The notes beneath the pieces are model-generated. The model ran no database searches, had not been told where the DNA came from, and worked only from the letters and a program-made list of their open reading frames with translations. The position numbers and the translations under genes are program-made. A DNA stretch of 14,847 nt, from contig JBKPSZ010000246.1 in NCBI GenBank assembly GCA_046735265.1, forward strand, positions 1 to 14,847, given 5' to 3'. Source of the stretch: DATBFU01 sp046735265 (lineage in GTDB: Bacteria > Acidobacteriota > Thermoanaerobaculia > UBA5066 > Gp7-AA6). Shown here in pieces: positions 13,592 through 14,847 of the stretch (the stretch's first letter is position 1; each line of letters begins with the position of its first letter).

Positions 13592-14392
13592 TCAGTTCAC
13601 CGGCTCGGAGGAACTGACCTCGGGTCGGACGGCGACGTGCCGTTCCTCGCGTCCCTCGTCCCTCAAGCGCACCGCGACGTCCGGAGCGTTGGTCGTGATG
13701 GAGGCGACCCCGGCGGCCATGAGCTTCGCGACCTCCTCCATCTCATCCACGGTCCAGACGTGCACTGAGAGGCTCGCAGCGGCCGCCTGCGCGAGGAGCG
13801 CCGGCGCCACGAGGTCCTTGCGCGGGCCGATCGCATCCACGGGCGGGAAGAGAGGCGTCGGCCGGCCCGGCTCGGGCAGCGCGACCGGCCGGTCGAAGAG
13901 GAAGCTCGTCGCGATCTCCGGATCGGTCTCCCGCATCCGGCGCAGGAACTCCGGATCGAAGGAGGCGACGAGGCACCGATCCGCCACGCGGTAAGCCGCG
14001 GCGATCCTCGACACGCGGCGCGCCATGATCTCGCGCTGCGTGCCGTTGGAGACCTTCACCTCGACCACGTACCGGAGGGCCCGGCCGTAACGGTGAAACA
14101 CCTCCTCGAGCTTCGGGATGCGGTATTCGCCGAGCTCGGAAGAGAGATTCAGGCGCTCGACCTCGCGCGCCGTGAAGTGACGCACCGGAATGCGCTGGTT
14201 GCCGAGGGCGATCTCCTCGTCGTGGAAGACGACGGCCTCTCCCTCACGCGTCTGCCGCAGGTCGAACTCGATCGCGTCCACGCCGAAGCTCTCCGCCCAG
14301 TCGAAGCTCGCGATCGTGTTCTCACGGGCGCGACGCGGCGCCCCGCGGTGCCCCACGATCCAGACGGGGTGGGGCGATTTCCACTCGCTCAC
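13592..14392 (-). CDS. Glycerophosphodiester phosphodiesterase (GDPD)
   Basis: A 266-residue GDPD-family enzyme with the TIM-barrel metal and catalytic residues: H15 in GHRG, E24-N25-T in RENT, E42 and D44 in EFDLR, H57 in VVFHDE, then YVVEVKV, and VHVWTVDE and GVASITTNAPD near the end. It hydrolyses glycerophosphodiesters to glycerol 3-phosphate and an alcohol, in phospholipid turnover. No signal peptide is present, so it is probably cytoplasmic. Residues after about 242 are a charged extension past the usual end. The start is a GTG at 14392 that overlaps the stop of pyrF (GTGA); the HRG motif follows at the normal distance. I do not give a ugp/glpQ symbol because those are defined by context absent here. 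Confidence 0.94.
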   Translation of the reverse strand: MSEWKSPHPVWIVGHRGAPRRARENTIASFDWAESFGVDAIEFDLRQTREGEAVVFHDEEIALGNQRIPVRHFTAREVERLNLSSELGEYRIPKLEEVFHRYGRALRYVVEVKVSNGTQREIMARRVSRIAAAYRVADRCLVASFDPEFLRRMRETDPEIATSFLFDRPVALPEPGRPTPLFPPVDAIGPRKDLVAPALLAQAAAASLSVHVWTVDEMEEVAKLMAAGVASITTNAPDVAVRLRDEGREERHVAVRPEVSSSEPVN

Positions 14393-14847
14393 GCGGGCGA
14401 TTCTATTTCGCCGAGCAGGGCGTCCAGGGCGGCGCCGGGGTCGGTTGCCGCGGTGATCGGACGTCCCATGACCAGGATGTCCGCGCCCGCGGCGATCGCC
14501 TCGCGCGGGGTCGCGATGCGCTTCTGATCTCCGGTGGCCGCGCCGGACGGACGGATGCCGGGCACGACGGTCAGGAAGTCCGGCCCGCAGGCGGCGCGCA
14601 CGACCGGGAGATCGGTCGGAGAGCAGACGACGCCGTCGAGACCGCAGTCCTTCGCGAGGAGCGCCAGCCGGCGCGCGATCCCTTCCGGGTGGCCCGCGAT
14701 CGGAAGATCCGCCAGCGCCTTCGTGTCGAGGGACGTGAGCAGCGTCACGGCCACGAGCTTCGGGCGGTCGCGCCCGTCGGGCAGCGCCTGCCGCGCCGCC
14801 TCGAGCATGGCGCGTCCACCCGAGGCGTGCACGTTGAGCAACGACGC
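14389..14847 (-). CDS. pyrF: Orotidine 5'-phosphate decarboxylase, C-terminal part (5' end outside window)
   Basis: The frame is open to the last base of the window, so the N-terminal part, including the catalytic Asp/Lys cluster, is not seen. The visible 152 residues carry the second half of the OMP decarboxylase barrel: LLNVHASGG at the start, LDGVVCSPTD, VVPGIRPSG, GDQKRIATP, and AGADILVMGRPIT, the phosphate-binding end of the barrel. The enzyme makes UMP from OMP in pyrimidine synthesis, in the cytoplasm. The in-frame TTG at 14841 is inside the fold and is not the start. Its stop overlaps the GTG of the GDPD gene, so the two are translated together; I know no metabolic reason for that pairing. 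Confidence 0.95.
   Translation of the reverse strand, partial: ASLLNVHASGGRAMLEAARQALPDGRDRPKLVAVTLLTSLDTKALADLPIAGHPEGIARRLALLAKDCGLDGVVCSPTDLPVVRAACGPDFLTVVPGIRPSGAATGDQKRIATPREAIAAGADILVMGRPITAATDPGAALDALLGEIESPA

Overview
This window is high-GC DNA from a bacterium. It reads as ordinary chromosome with short intergenic gaps, no insertion sequence, phage gene, rRNA or CRISPR array. My best guess at lineage is Acidobacteriota or a close relative. That rests on a CRTAC1-type FG-GAP/UnbV protein, a secreted Thr/Pro-rich protein with an 'APCRLIDTR...VNGYF' C-terminal domain, and many GTG/TTG starts. It is an inference from gene style, not a measured placement.

Layout. (1) Positions 2-4948, + strand: the 3' part of a secreted calcium-binding repeat protein with an UnbV domain, then three tightly packed genes. 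These are a flavin-dependent halogenase-like oxidoreductase (WxWxIP motif present), an SDR oxidoreductase starting at a TTG inside the previous stop codon, and an exported serine hydrolase starting in an ATGA overlap. They look like one co-translated unit that could make or tailor a small molecule. (2) Positions 4971-5060, - strand: tRNA-Ser(UGA) with encoded CCA. (3) Positions 5137-6804, - strand: the secreted Thr/Pro-rich protein, a 50-residue DUF3309 membrane protein too short for normal ORF cut-offs, and a single-domain response regulator with a lysine-rich tail. (4) Positions 6921-12293, - strand: a long probable operon. In transcription order it holds an exported DUF6503-like protein, an exported esterase that apparently starts at CTG, a HAD phosphatase, an exported unknown protein, a CPA2 cation/proton antiporter, and a small unknown protein followed by a strong hairpin. 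(5) Positions 12357-13567, + strand: a flavin split-barrel (PPOX-like) protein overlapped by four bases with a second SDR, in which the catalytic tyrosine position is glutamine. (6) Positions 13592-14847, - strand: pyrF (5' end outside the window) overlapped by a glycerophosphodiester phosphodiesterase.

Two themes stand out. First, six gene junctions are four-base stop/start overlaps, and all four forms (ATGA, GTGA, TTGA, CTGA) occur. Second, several enzymes keep their fold signatures but depart from the textbook active site: the SDR with Gln for Tyr, and a possible metalloprotease-like protein with GETYG where HExxH might be expected. I found no clear defence, mobile or wholly novel system. 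The strongest candidates for new biology are the halogenase-like/SDR/hydrolase trio and the PPOX/Tyr-less SDR pair.
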